Shown here one piece after another: positions 35,646 to 46,995 of a stretch of DNA of 64,000 bases. The stretch is from Luidia sarsii. Its lineage: Eukaryota > Echinodermata > Asteroidea > Paxillosida > Luidiidae. The notes under the pieces are model-generated. The model did not search any database. It saw nothing but the letters and a program-made list of their open reading frames with translations, and had not been told where the DNA came from. Location: the NCBI GenBank assembly GCA_949987565.1, contig OX465104.1, positions 14,573,789 through 14,637,788 on the forward strand, written 5' to 3'. Position 1 is the first letter of the stretch; every line of letters begins with the position of its first letter. A program made the translations under genes and the position numbers.

Positions 35646-38253
35646 GGCCCCCTCAAACAAACTAGATTTTTGCCCTAATTTCTGACATGTTCGACAGGTC
35701 CGCTCCTATCAGAATTTTCAGTTTTCGACCCAAAAAAAGTTTTCCCAGATTTATCTGAAAATGACTCCTCAGGTATCTGAGAGCCCTCTGACATGGATCG
35801 GACTTTCGGTAGACCAGTTGAAGTCATTTTTGGCCCCCTCAAAGAAACTAGATTTTTGCCCAAATTTCTGACATGTTCGACAGGTCCGCTCCTGTCAGAA
35901 TTTTCAGTTTTCGACCCAAAATAAGTTTTTCCAGATTCATCTGAAAATGACTCCTCAGGTATCTGAGAGCCCTCTGACATGGATCGGACTTTCGGTAGAC
36001 CAGTTGAAGTCATTTTTGGCCCCCTCAAACAAACTAGATTTTTGCCCCAATTTCTGACATGTTCGACAGGTCCGCTCCTGTCAGAATTTTCAGTTTTCGA
36101 CCCAAAAAAAGTTTTCCCAGATTTCTCTGAAAATGACTCCTCAGGTATCTGAGAGCCCTCTGACATGGATCGGACTTTCGGTAGACCAGTTGAAGTCATT
36201 TTTGGCCCCCTCAAACAAACTAGATTTTTGCCCCAATTTCTGACATGTTCGACAGGTCCGCTCCTGTCAGAAATTTCAGTTTTCGACCCAAAATAAGTTT
36301 TCCCAGATTTATCTGAAAATGACTCCTCAGGTATTTGAGAGCCCTCTGACATGGATCGGACTTTCGGTAGACCAGTTGAAGTCATTTGTGGCCCCCTCAA
36401 ACAAACTAGATTTTTGCCCCAATTTCTGACATGTTCGACAGGTCCGCTCCTGTCAGAATTTTCAGTTTTCGACCCAAAAAAAGTTTCCCCAGATTTATCT
36501 GAAAATGACTCCTCATGTATCTGAGAGCCCTCTGACATGGATCGGACTTTCGGTAGACCAGTTGAAGTCATTTTTGGCCCCCTCAAACAAACTAGATTTT
36601 TGCCCCAATTTCTGAAATGTTCGACAGGTCCGCTCCTGTCAGAATTTTCAGTTTTCGACCCAAAAAAAGTTTTCCCAGATTTCTCTGAAAATGACTCCTC
36701 AGGTATCTGAGAGCCCTCTGACATGGATCGGACTTTCGGTAGACCAGTTGAAGTCATTTTTGGCCCCCTCAAACAAACTAGATTTTTGCCCCAATTTCTG
36801 ACATGTTCCACAGGTCCGCTCCTGTCATAATTTTCAGTTTTCGACCCAAAAAAAGTTTTCCCAGATTTCTCTGAAAATGACTCCTCAGGTATCTGAGAGC
36901 CCTCTGACATGGATCGGATATTCGCTAGACCAGTTGAAGTCATTTTTGGCCCCCTCAAACAAACTAGATTTTTGCCCCAATTTCTGACATGTTCGACAGG
37001 TCCGCTCCTGTCAGAATTTTCAGTTTTCGACCCAAAAAAAGTTTTCCCAGATTTATCTGAAAATGACTCCTCAGGTATCTGAGAGCCCTCTGACATGGAT
37101 CGGACTTTCGGAAGACCAGTTGAAGTCATTTTTGGCCCCCTCAAACAAACTAGATTTTTGCCCCAATTTCTGACATGTTCCACAGGTCCGCTCCTGTCAT
37201 AATTTTCAGTTTTCGACCCAAAAAAAGTTTTCCCAGATTTCTCTGAAAATGACTCCTCAGGTATCTGAGAGCCCTCTGACATGGATCGGATATTCGGTAG
37301 ACCAGTTGAAGTCATTTTTGGCCCCCTCAAACAAACTAGATTTTTGCCCCAATTTCTGACATGTTCGACAGGTCCGCTCCTGTCAGAATTTTCAGTTTTC
37401 GAACCAAAAAAAGTTTTCCCAGATTTATCTGAAAATGACTCCTCAGGTATCTGAGAGCCCTCTGACATGGAACGGACTTTCGGTAGACCAGTTGAAGTCA
37501 TTTTTGGCCCCCTCAAACAAACTAGATTTTTGCCCCAATTTCTGACATGTTCGACAGGTCTGCTCCTGTCAGAATGTTCAGTTTTCGACCCAAAAAAAGT
37601 TTTCCCAGATTTCTCTGAAAATGACTCCTCAGGTATCTGAGAGCCCTCTGACATGGATCGGACTTTCGGTAGACCAGTTGAAGTCATTTTTGGCCCCCTC
37701 AAACAAACTAGATTTTTGCCCCAATTTCTGACATGTTCGACAGGTCCGCCCGCTCCTGTCAGAAATTTCAGTTTTCGACCCAAAATAAGTTTTTCCAGAT
37801 TTATCTGAAAATGACTCCTCAGGTATTTGAGAGCCCTCTGACATGGATCGGACTTTCGGTAGACCAGTTGAAGTCATTTGTGGCCCCCTCAAACAAACTA
37901 GATTTTTGCCCCAATTTCTGACATGTTCGACAGGTCCGCTCCTGTCAGAATTTTCAGTTTTCGACCCAAAAAAAGTTTTCCCAGATTTATCTGAAAATGA
38001 CTCCTCATGTATCTGAGAGCCCTCTGACATGGATCGGACTTTCGGTAGACCAGTTGAAGTCATTTTTGGCCCCCTCAAACAAACTAGATTTTTGCCCCAA
38101 TTTCTGAAATGTTCGACAGGTCCGCTCCTGTCAGATTTTTCAGTTTTCGACCCAAAATAAATTTTCCCAGATTTATCTGAAAATGACTCCTCAGGTATCT
38201 GAGAGCCCTCTGACATGGATCGGACTTTCGGTAGACCAGTTGAAGTCATTTTT
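35646..38253. repeat. Zone 2 partial third copy (14 monomers)
   Basis: It opens exactly like both super-units ('cccta', 'cctatcag', then 'caaagaaactag' with 'gcccaaatt') and follows them to about 36268. There it switches to 'gaaatttcag' where copy 2 has 'gatttttcag' (26774). It ends with a 190-bp monomer, a 'tgaaatg' plus 'aaataaattt' monomer, and the next 'cccta' marker at 38283. The length of 2,608 bp equals 14 x 186 + 4. Confidence 0.8.
37692..37881. repeat. 190-bp monomer i (last one)
   Basis: It is the rightmost 'ccgc' duplication. None is seen in the remaining 26 kb, so the insertion class is confined to about 6.2-37.9 kb. It has the 'ataagtttttcc' background like d to h. Confidence 0.9.
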
Positions 38254-38997
38254 GGCCCCCTCAAAGAAACTAGATTTTTGCCCTAATTTCTGACATGTTC
38301 GACAGGTCCGCTCCTATCAGAATTTTCAATTTTCGACCCAAAAAAAGTTTTCCCAGATTTATCTGAAAATGACTCCTCAGGTATCTGAGAGCCCTCTGAC
38401 ATGGATCGGACTTTCGGTAGACCAGTTGAAGTCATTTTTGGCCCCCTCAAAGAAACTAGATTTTTGCCCAAATTTCTGACATGTTCGACAGGTCCGCTCC
38501 TGTCAGAATTTTCAGTTTTCGACCCAAAATAAGTTTTTCTAGATTCATCTGAAAATGACTCCTCAGGTATCTGAGAGCCCTCTGACATGGATCGGACTTT
38601 CGGTAGACCAGTTGAAGTCATTTTTGGCCCCCTCAAACAAACTAGATTTTTGCCCCAATTTCTGACATGTTCGACAGGTCCGCTCCTGTCAGAATTTTCA
38701 GTTTTCGACCCAAAAAAAGTTTTCCCAGATTTCTCTGAAAATGACTCCTCAGGTATCTGAGAGCCCTCTGACATGGATCGGACTTTCGGTAGACCAGTTG
38801 AAGTCATTTTTGGCCCCCTCAAACAAACTAGATTTTTGCCCCAATTTCTGAAATGTTCGACAGGTCCGCTCCTGTCAGATTTTTCAGTTTTCGACCCAAA
38901 ATAAATTTTCCCAGATTTATCTGAAAATGACTCCTCAGGTATCTGAGAGCCCTCTGACATGGATCGGACTTTCGGTAGACCAGTTGAAGTCATTTTT
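38254..38997. repeat. Zone 3 unit, 4 monomers
   Basis: It begins 'cccta', 'cctatcag' and 'ttttcaattttcg', the first appearance of the last change. It is followed by 'aaagaaactag' with 'gcccaaatt', then a 'tttttctagattcatctg' monomer. The same four-monomer order recurs at 44764 (offset 6,510 bp, 35 monomers). Confidence 0.85.
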
Positions 38998-40485
38998 GGC
39001 CCCCTCAAACAAACTAGATTTTTGCCCTAATTTCTGACATGTTCGACAGGTCCGCTCCTATCAGAATTTTCAGTTTTCGACCCAAAAAAAGTTTTCCCAG
39101 ATTTATCTGAAAATGACTCCTCAGGTATCTGAGAGCCCTCTGACATGGATCGGACTTTCGGTAGACCAGTTGAAGTCATTTTTGGCCCCCTCAAAGAAAC
39201 TAGATTTTTGCCCAAATTTCTGACATGTTCGACAGGTCCGCTCCTGTCAGAATTTTCAGTTTTCGACCCAAAATAAGTTTTTCCAGATTCATCTGAAAAT
39301 GACTCCTCAGGTATCTGAGAGCCCTCTGACATGGATCGGACTTTCGGTAGACCAGTTGAAGTCATTTTTGGCCCCCTCAAACAAACTAGATTTTTGCCCC
39401 AATTTCTGACATGTTCGACAGGTCCGCTCCTGTCAGAATTTTCAGTTTTCGACCCAAAAAAAGTTTTCCCAGATTTCTCTGAAAATGACTCCTCAGGTAT
39501 CTGAGAGCCCTCTGACATGGATCGGACTTTCGGTAGACCAGTTGAAGTCATTTTTGGCCCCCTCAAACAAACTAGATTTTTGCCCCAATTTCTGACATGT
39601 TCGACAGGTCCGCTCCTGTCAGAAATTTCAGTTTTCGACCCAAAATAAGTTTTTCCAGATTTATCTGAAAATGACTCCTCAGGTATTTGAGAGCCCTCTG
39701 ACATGGATCGGACTTTCGGTAGACCAGTTGAAGTCATTTGTGGCCCCCTCAAACAAACTAGATTTTTGCCCCAATTTCTGACATGTTCGACAGGTCCGCT
39801 CCTGTCAGAATTTTCAGTTTTCGACCCAAAACAAGTTTTCCCAGATTTATCTGAAAATGACTCCTCATGTATCTAAGAGCCCTCTGACATGGATCGGACT
39901 TTCGGTAGACCAGTTGAAGTCATTTTTGGCCCCCTCAAACAAACTAGATTTTTGCCCCAATTTCTGAAATGTTCGACAGGTCCGCTCCTGTCAGAATTTT
40001 CAGTTTTCGACCCAAAATAAGTTTTTCCAGATTCATCTGAAAATGACTCCTCAGGTATCTGAGAGCCCTCTGACATGGATCGGACTTTCGGTAGACCAGT
40101 TGAAGTCATTTTTGGCCCCCTCAAACAAACTAGATTTTTGCCCCAATTTCTGACATGTTCGACAGGTCCGCTCCTGTCAGAATTTTCAGTTTTCGACCCA
40201 AAAAAAGTTTTCCCAGATTTATCTGAAAATGACTCCTCATGTATCTGAGAGCCCTCTGACATGGATCGGACTTTCGGTAGACCAGTTGAAGTCATTTTTG
40301 GCCCCCTCAAACAAACTAGATTTTTGCCCCAATTTCTGAAATGTTCGACAGGTCCGCTCCTGTCAGATTTTTCAGTTTTCGACCCAAAATAAATTTTCCC
40401 AGATTTATCTGAAAATGACTCCTCAGGTATCTGAGAGCCCTCTGACATGGATCGGACTTTCGGTAGACCAGTTGAAGTCATTTTT
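38998..40485. repeat. Zone 3 unit, 8 monomers
   Basis: It opens with 'cctatcag' but keeps 'ttttcagttttcg' and 'tttttccagattcatctg', the zone 2 form. It contains a monomer with 'caaaacaagttttccc' plus 'tgtatctaagag' (39829-39875), which recurs at 44107. The second change puts a stop in the minus frame at 39873. Confidence 0.85.
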
Positions 40486-41415
40486 GGCCCCCTCAAACAA
40501 ACTAGATTTTTGCCCTAATTTCTGACATGTTCGACAGGTCCGCTCCTATCAGAATTTTCAATTTTCGACCCAAAAAAAGTTTTCCCAGATTTCTCTGAAA
40601 ATGACTCCTCAGGTATCTGAGAGCCCTCTGACATGGATCGGACTTTCGGTAGACCAGTTGAAGTCATTTTTGGCCCCCTCAAAGAAACTAGATTTTTGCC
40701 CAAATTTCTGACATGTTCGACAGGTCCGCTCCTGTCAGAATTTTCAGTTTTCGACCCAAAATAAGTTTTTCTAGATTCATCTGAAAATGACTCCTCAGGT
40801 ATCTGAGAGCCCTCTGACATGGATCGGACTTTCGGTAGACCAGTTGAAGTCATTTTTGGCCCCCTCAAACAAACTAGATTTTTGCCCCAATTTCTGACAT
40901 GTTCGACAGGTCCGCTCCTGTCAGAATTTTCAGTTTTCGACCCAAAAAAAGTTTTCCCAGATTTCTCTGAAAATGACTCCTCAGGTATCTGAGAGCCCTC
41001 TGACATTGATCGGACTTTCGGTAGACCAGTTGAAGTCATTTTTGGCCCCCTCAAAGAAACTAGATTTTTGCCCCAATTTCTGACATGTTCGACAGGTCCG
41101 CTCCTGTCAGAATTTTCAGTTTTCGACCCAAAATAAGTTTTTCCAGATTCATCTGAAAATGACTCCTCAGGTATCTGAGAGCCCTCTGACATGGATCGGA
41201 CTTTCGGTAGACCAGTTGAAGTCATTTTTGGCCCCCTCAAACAAACTAGATTTTTGCCCCAATTTCTGAAATGTTCGACAGGTCCGCTCCTGTCAGATTT
41301 TTCAGTTTTCGACCCAAAATAAATTTTCCCAGATTTATCTGAAAATGACTCCTCAGGTATCTGAGAGCCCTCTGACATGGATCGGACTTTCGGTAGACCA
41401 GTTGAAGTCATTTTT
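40486..41415. repeat. Zone 3 unit, 5 monomers
   Basis: It starts with 'cctatcag' and 'ttttcaattttcg' and carries 'tttttctagattcatctg'. A private 'gacattgatcgg' occurs at about 41004. Next comes an 'aaagaaactag' monomer without the usual 'gcccaaatt' partner, which splits a normally linked pair. Confidence 0.8.
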
Positions 41416-44400
41416 GGCCCCCTCAAACAAACTAGATTTTTGCCCTAATTTCTGACATGTTCGACAGGTCCGCTCCTATCAGAATTTTCAATTTTCGACC
41501 CAAAAAAAGTTTTCCCAGATTTATCTGAAAATGACTCCTCAGGTATCTGAGAGCCCTCTGACATGGATCGGACTTTCGGTAGACCAGTTGAAGTCATTTT
41601 TGGCCCCCTCAAAGAAACTAGATTTTTGCCCAAATTTCTGACATGTTCGACAGGTCCGCTCCTGTCAGAATTTTCAGTTTTCGACCCAAAATAAGTTTTT
41701 CTAGATTCATCTGAAAATGACTCCTCAGGTATCTGAGAGCCCTCTGACATGGATCGGACTTTCGGTAGACCAGTTGAAGTCATTTTTGGCCCCCTCAAAC
41801 AAACTAGATTTTTGCCCCAATTTCTGACATGTTCGACAGGTCCGCTCCTGTCAGAATTTTCAGTTTTCGACCCAAAAAAAGTTTTCCCAGATTTCTCTGA
41901 AAATGACTCCTCAGGTATCTGAGAGCCCTCTGACATGGATCGGACTTTCGGTAGACCAGTTGAAGTCATTTTTGGCCCCCTCAAAGAAACTAGATTTTTG
42001 CCCCAATTTCTGACATGTTCGACAGGTCCGCTCCTGTCAGAATTTTCAGTTTTCGACCCAAAATAAGTTTTTCCAGATTCATCTGAAAATGACTCCTCAG
42101 GTATCTGAGAGCCCTCTGACATGGATCGGACTTTCGGTAGACCAGTTGAAGTCATTTTTGGCCCCCTCAAACAAACTAGATTTTTGCCCCAATTTCTGAC
42201 ATGTTCGACAGGTCCGCTCCTGTCAGAATTTTCAGTTTTCGACCCAAAAAAAGTTTTCCCAGATTTCTCTGAAAATGACTCCTCAGGTATCTGAGAGCCC
42301 TCTGACATGGATCGGACTTTCGGTAGACCAGTTGAAGTCATTTTTGGCCCCCTCAAACAAACTAGATTTTTGCCCCAATTTCTGACATGTTCGACAGGTC
42401 CGCTCCTGTCAGAAATTTCAGTTTTCGACCCAAAATAAGTTTTTCCAGATTTATCTGAAAATGACTCCTCAGGTATTTGAGAGCCCTCTGACATGGATCG
42501 GACTTTCGGTAGACCAGTTGAAGTCATTTGTGGCCCCCTCAAACAAACTAGATTTTTGCCCCAATTTCTGACATGTTCGACAGGTCCGCTCCTGTCAGAA
42601 TTTTCAGTTTTCGACCCAAAACAAGTTTTCCCAGATTTATCTGAAAATGACTCCTCATGTATCTGAGAGCCCTCTGACATGGATCGGACTTTCGGTAGAC
42701 CAGTTGAAGTCATTTTTGGCCCCCTCAAACAAACTAGATTTTTGCCCCAATTTCTGAAATGTTCGACAGGTCCGCTCCTGTCAGAATTTTCAGTTTTCGA
42801 CCCAAAAAAAGTTTTCCCAGATTTCTCTGAAAATGACTCCTCAGGTATCTGAGAGCCCTCTGACATGGATCGGACTTTCGGTAGACCAGTTGAAGTCATT
42901 TTTGGCCCCCTCAAACAAACTAGATTTTTGCCCCAATTTCTGACATGTTCCACAGGTCCGCTCCTGTCATAATTTTCAGTTTTCGACCCAAAAAAAGTTT
43001 TCCCAGATTTCTCTGAAAATGACTCCTCAGGTATCTGAGAGCCCTCTGACATGGATCGGATATTCGGTAGACCAGTTGAAGTCATTTTTGGCCCCCTCAA
43101 ACAAACTAGATTTTTGCCCCAATTTCTGACATGTTCGACAGGTCCGCTCCTGTCAGAATTTTCAGTTTTCGACCCAAAAAAAGTTTTCCCAGATTTATCT
43201 GAAAATGACTCCTCAGGTATCTGAGAGCCCTCTGACATGGAACGGACTTTCGGTAGACCAGTTGAAGTCATTTTTGGCCCCCTCAAACAAACTAGATTTT
43301 TGCCCCAATTTCTGACATGTTCGACAGGTCCGCTCCTGTCAGAATTTTCAGTTTTCGACCCAAAAAAAGTTTTCCCAGATTTATCTGAAAATGACTCCTC
43401 AGGTATCTGAGAGCCCTCTGACATGGATCGGACTTTCGGTAGACCAGTTGAAGTCATTTTTGGCCCCCTCAAACAAACTAGATTTTTGTCCCAATTTCTG
43501 ACATGTTCGACAGGTCCGCTCCTGTCAGAATTTTCAGTTTTCGACCCAAAAAAAGTTTTCCCAGATTTCTCTGAAAATGACTCCTCATGTATCTGAGAGC
43601 CCTCTGACATGGATCGGACTTTCGGTAGACCAGTTGAAGTCATTTTTGGACCCCTCAAACAAACTAGATTTTTGCCCCAATTTGTGACATGTTCGACAGG
43701 TCCGCTCCTGTCAGAATTTTCAGTTTTCGACCCAAAAAAAGTTTTCCCAGATTTCTCTGAAAATGACTCCTCAGGTATCTGAGAGCCCTCTGACATGGAT
43801 CGGACTTTCGGTAGACCAGTTGAAGTCATTTTTGGCCCCCTCAAACAAACTAGATTTTTGCCCCAATTTCTGACATGTTCGACAGGTCCGCTCCTGTCAG
43901 AAATTTCAGTTTTCGACCCAAAATAAGTTTTTCCAGATTTATCTGAAAATGACTCCTCAGGTATTTGAGAGCCCTCTGACATGGATCGGACTTTCGGTAG
44001 ACCAGTTGAAGTCATTTGTGGCCCCCTCAAACAAACTAGATTTTTGCCCCAATTTCTGACATGTTCGACAGGTCCGCTCCTGTCAGAATTTTCAGTTTTC
44101 GACCCAAAACAAGTTTTCCCAGATTTATCTGAAAATGACTCCTCATGTATCTAAGAGCCCTCTGACATGGATCGGACTTTCGGTAGACCAGTTGAAGTCA
44201 TTTTTGGCCCCCTCAAACAAACTAGATTTTTGCCCCAATTTCTGAAATGTTCGACAGGTCCGCTCCTGTCAGAATTTTCAGTTTTCGACCCAAAATAAGT
44301 TTTTCCAGATTCATCTGAAAATGACTCCTCAGGTATCTGAGAGCCCTCTGACATGGATCGGACTTTCGGTAGACCAGTTGAAGTCATTTGTGGCCCCCTC

Positions 44401-44763
44401 AAACAAACTAGATTTTTGCCCCAATTTCTGACATGTTCGACAGGTCCGCTCCTGTCAGAATTTTCAGTTTTCGACCCAAAAAAAGTTTTCCCAGATTTAT
44501 CTGAAAATGACTCCTCATGTATCTGAGAGCCCTCTGACATGGATCGGACTTTCGGTAGACCAGTTGAAGTCATTTTTGGCCCCCTCAAACAAACTAGATT
44601 TTTGCCCCAATTTCTGAAATGTTCGACAGGTCCGCTCCTGTCAGATTTTTCAGTTTTCGACCCAAAATAAATTTTCCCAGATTTATCTGAAAATGACTCC
44701 TCAGGTATCTGAGAGCCCTCTGACATGGATCGGACTTTCGGTAGACCAGTTGAAGTCATTTTT
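41416..44763. repeat. Zone 3 unit, 18 monomers
   Basis: This is the longest zone 3 unit. It opens with the same variants as the units at 38254 and 40486, then runs through zone 2-type order: 'atttgag' with 'tttgtgg', 'catgtat', 'tgaaatg', and 'ttccac' with 'tcataat' and 'gatattcgg', then 'ggaacgg'. It includes two zone 1-type monomers at 43462-43833. Its right part matches the region 4,278 bp upstream. Confidence 0.82.
43462..43833. repeat. Two zone 1-type monomers inside zone 3
   Basis: 'catgtat' in a 'tttctctg' background is followed by 'ttggacccctc' and 'tttgtgacatg', the order that otherwise opens zone 1 units at 3809, 8839, 12563, 14423 (there without 'catgtat') and 17213. Here the first monomer has 'tttttgtcccaatt', unique in the window, where zone 1 has 'tttttgccctaatt'. 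Confidence 0.8.
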
Positions 44764-45507
44764 GGCCCCCTCAAACAAACTAGATTTTTGCCCTAATTTC
44801 TGACATGTTCGACAGGTCCGCTCCTATCAGAATTTTCAATTTTCGACCCAAAAAAAGTTTTCCCAGATTTATCTGAAAATGACTCCTCAGGTATCTGAGA
44901 GCCCTCTGACATGGATCGGACTTTCGGTAGACCAGTTGAAGTCATTTTTGGCCCCCTCAAAGAAACTAGATTTTTGCCCAAATTTCTGACATGTTCGACA
45001 GGTCCGCTCCTGTCAGAATTTTCAGTTTTCGACCCAAAATAAGTTTTTCTAGATTCATCTGAAAATGACTCCTCAGGTATCTGAGAGCCCTCTGACATGG
45101 ATCGGACTTTCGGTAGACCAGTTGAAGTCATTTTTGGCCCCCTCAAACAAACTAGATTTTTGCCCCAATTTCTGACATGTTCGACAGGTCCGCTCCTGTC
45201 AGAATTTTCAGTTTTCGACCCAAAAAAAGTTTTCCCAGATTTCTCTGAAAATGACTCCTCAGGTATCTGAGAGCCCTCTGACATGGATCGGACTTTCGGT
45301 AGACCAGTTGAAGTCATTTTTGGCCCCCTCAAACAAACTAGATTTTTGCCCCAATTTCTGAAATGTTCGACAGGTCCGCTCCTGTCAGATTTTTCAGTTT
45401 TCGACCCAAAATAAATTTTCACAGATTTATCTGAAAATGACTCCTCAGGTATCTGAGAGCCCTCTGACATGGATCGGACTTTCGGTAGACCAGTTGAAGT
45501 CATTTTT
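44764..45507. repeat. Zone 3 unit, 4 monomers (repeat of 38254-38997)
   Basis: It has the same four-monomer order as the unit 6,510 bp upstream. It differs in its last monomer by 'tttcacag' for 'ttcccag' (about 45419). It is bounded on both sides by 'cccta' markers. Confidence 0.85.
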
Positions 45508-46995
45508 GGCCCCCTCAAACAAACTAGATTTTTGCCCTAATTTCTGACATGTTCGACAGGTCCGCTCCTATCAGAATTTTCAGTTTTCGACCCAAAAAAA
45601 GTTTTTCCAGATTTATCTGAAAATGACTCCTCAGGTATCTGAGAGCCCTCTGACATGGATCGGACTTTCGGTAGACCAGTTGAAGTCATTTTTGGCCCCC
45701 TCAAAGAAACTAGATTTTTGCCCAAATTTCTGACATGTTCGACAGGTCCGCTCCTGTCAGAATTTTCAGTTTTCGACCCAAAATAAGTTTTTCCAGATTC
45801 ATCTGAAAATGACTCCTCAGGTATCTGAGAGCCCTCTGACATGGATCGGACTTTCGGTAGACCAGTTGAAGTCATTTTTGGCCCCCTCAAACAAACTAGA
45901 TTTTTGCCCCAATTTCTGACATGTTCGACAGGTCCGCTCCTGTCAGAATTTTCAGTTTTCGACCCAAAAAAAGTTTTCCCAGATTTCTCTGAAAATGACT
46001 CCTCAGGTATCTGAGAGCCCTCTGACATGGATCGGACTTTCGGTAGACCAGTTGAAGTCATTTTTGGCCCCCTCAAACAAACTAGATTTTTGCCCCAATT
46101 TCTGACATGTTCGACAGGTCCGCTCCTGTCAGAATTTTCAGTTTTCGACCCAAAAAAAGTTTTCCCAGATTTCTCTGAAAATGACTCCTCAGGTATCTGA
46201 GAGCCCTCTGACATTGATCGGACTTTCGGTAGACCAGTTGAAGTCATTTTTGGCCCCCTCAAACAAACTAGATTTTTGCCCCAATTTCTGACATGTTCGA
46301 CAGGTCCGCTCCTGTCAGATTTTTCAGTTTTCGACCCAAAATAAATTTTCCCAGATTTATCTGAAAATGACTCCTCAGGTATCTGAGAGCCCTCTGACAT
46401 GGATCGGACTTTCGGTACACCAGTTGAAGTCATTTTTGGCCCCCTCAAACAAACTAGATTTTTGCCCCAATTTCTGACATGTTCGACATGTCCGCTCCTG
46501 TCAGAATGTTCAGTTTTCGACCCAAAAAAAGTTTTCCCAGATTTCTCTGAAAATGACTCCTCAGGTATCTGAGAGCCCTCTGACATGGATCGGACTTTCG
46601 GTAGACCAGTTGAAGTCATTTTTGGCCCCCTCAAACAAACTAGATTTTTGCCCCAATTTCTGACATGTTCGACAGGTCCGCTCCTGTCAGAATGTTCAGT
46701 TTTCGACCCAAAAAAAGTTTTCCCAGATTTCTCTGAAAATGACTCCTCAGGTATCTGAGAGCCCTCTGACATGGATCGGACTTTCGGTAGACCAGTTGAA
46801 GTCATTTTTGGCCCCCTCAAACAAACTAGATTTTTGCCCCAATTTCTGACATGTTCGACAGGTCCGCTCCTGTCAGAATTTTCAGTTTTCGACCCAAAAA
46901 AAGTTTTCCCAGATTTCTCTGAAAATGACTCCTCAGGTATCTGAGAGCCCTCTGACATGGATCGGACTTTCGGTAGACCAGTTGAAGTCATTTTT
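45508..46995. repeat. Zone 3 unit, 8 monomers (last with 'cctatcag')
   Basis: It opens with 'cctatcag' and 'aaaaaaagtttttcc', and includes 'gacattgatcgg' at about 46215, 'ggtacacc' at about 46416 and 'gacatgtccgctcc' at 46486-46499. After it, marker monomers return to 'cctgtcag', so it closes zone 3. The 'ggtacacc' change appears again in zone 4. Confidence 0.82.
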
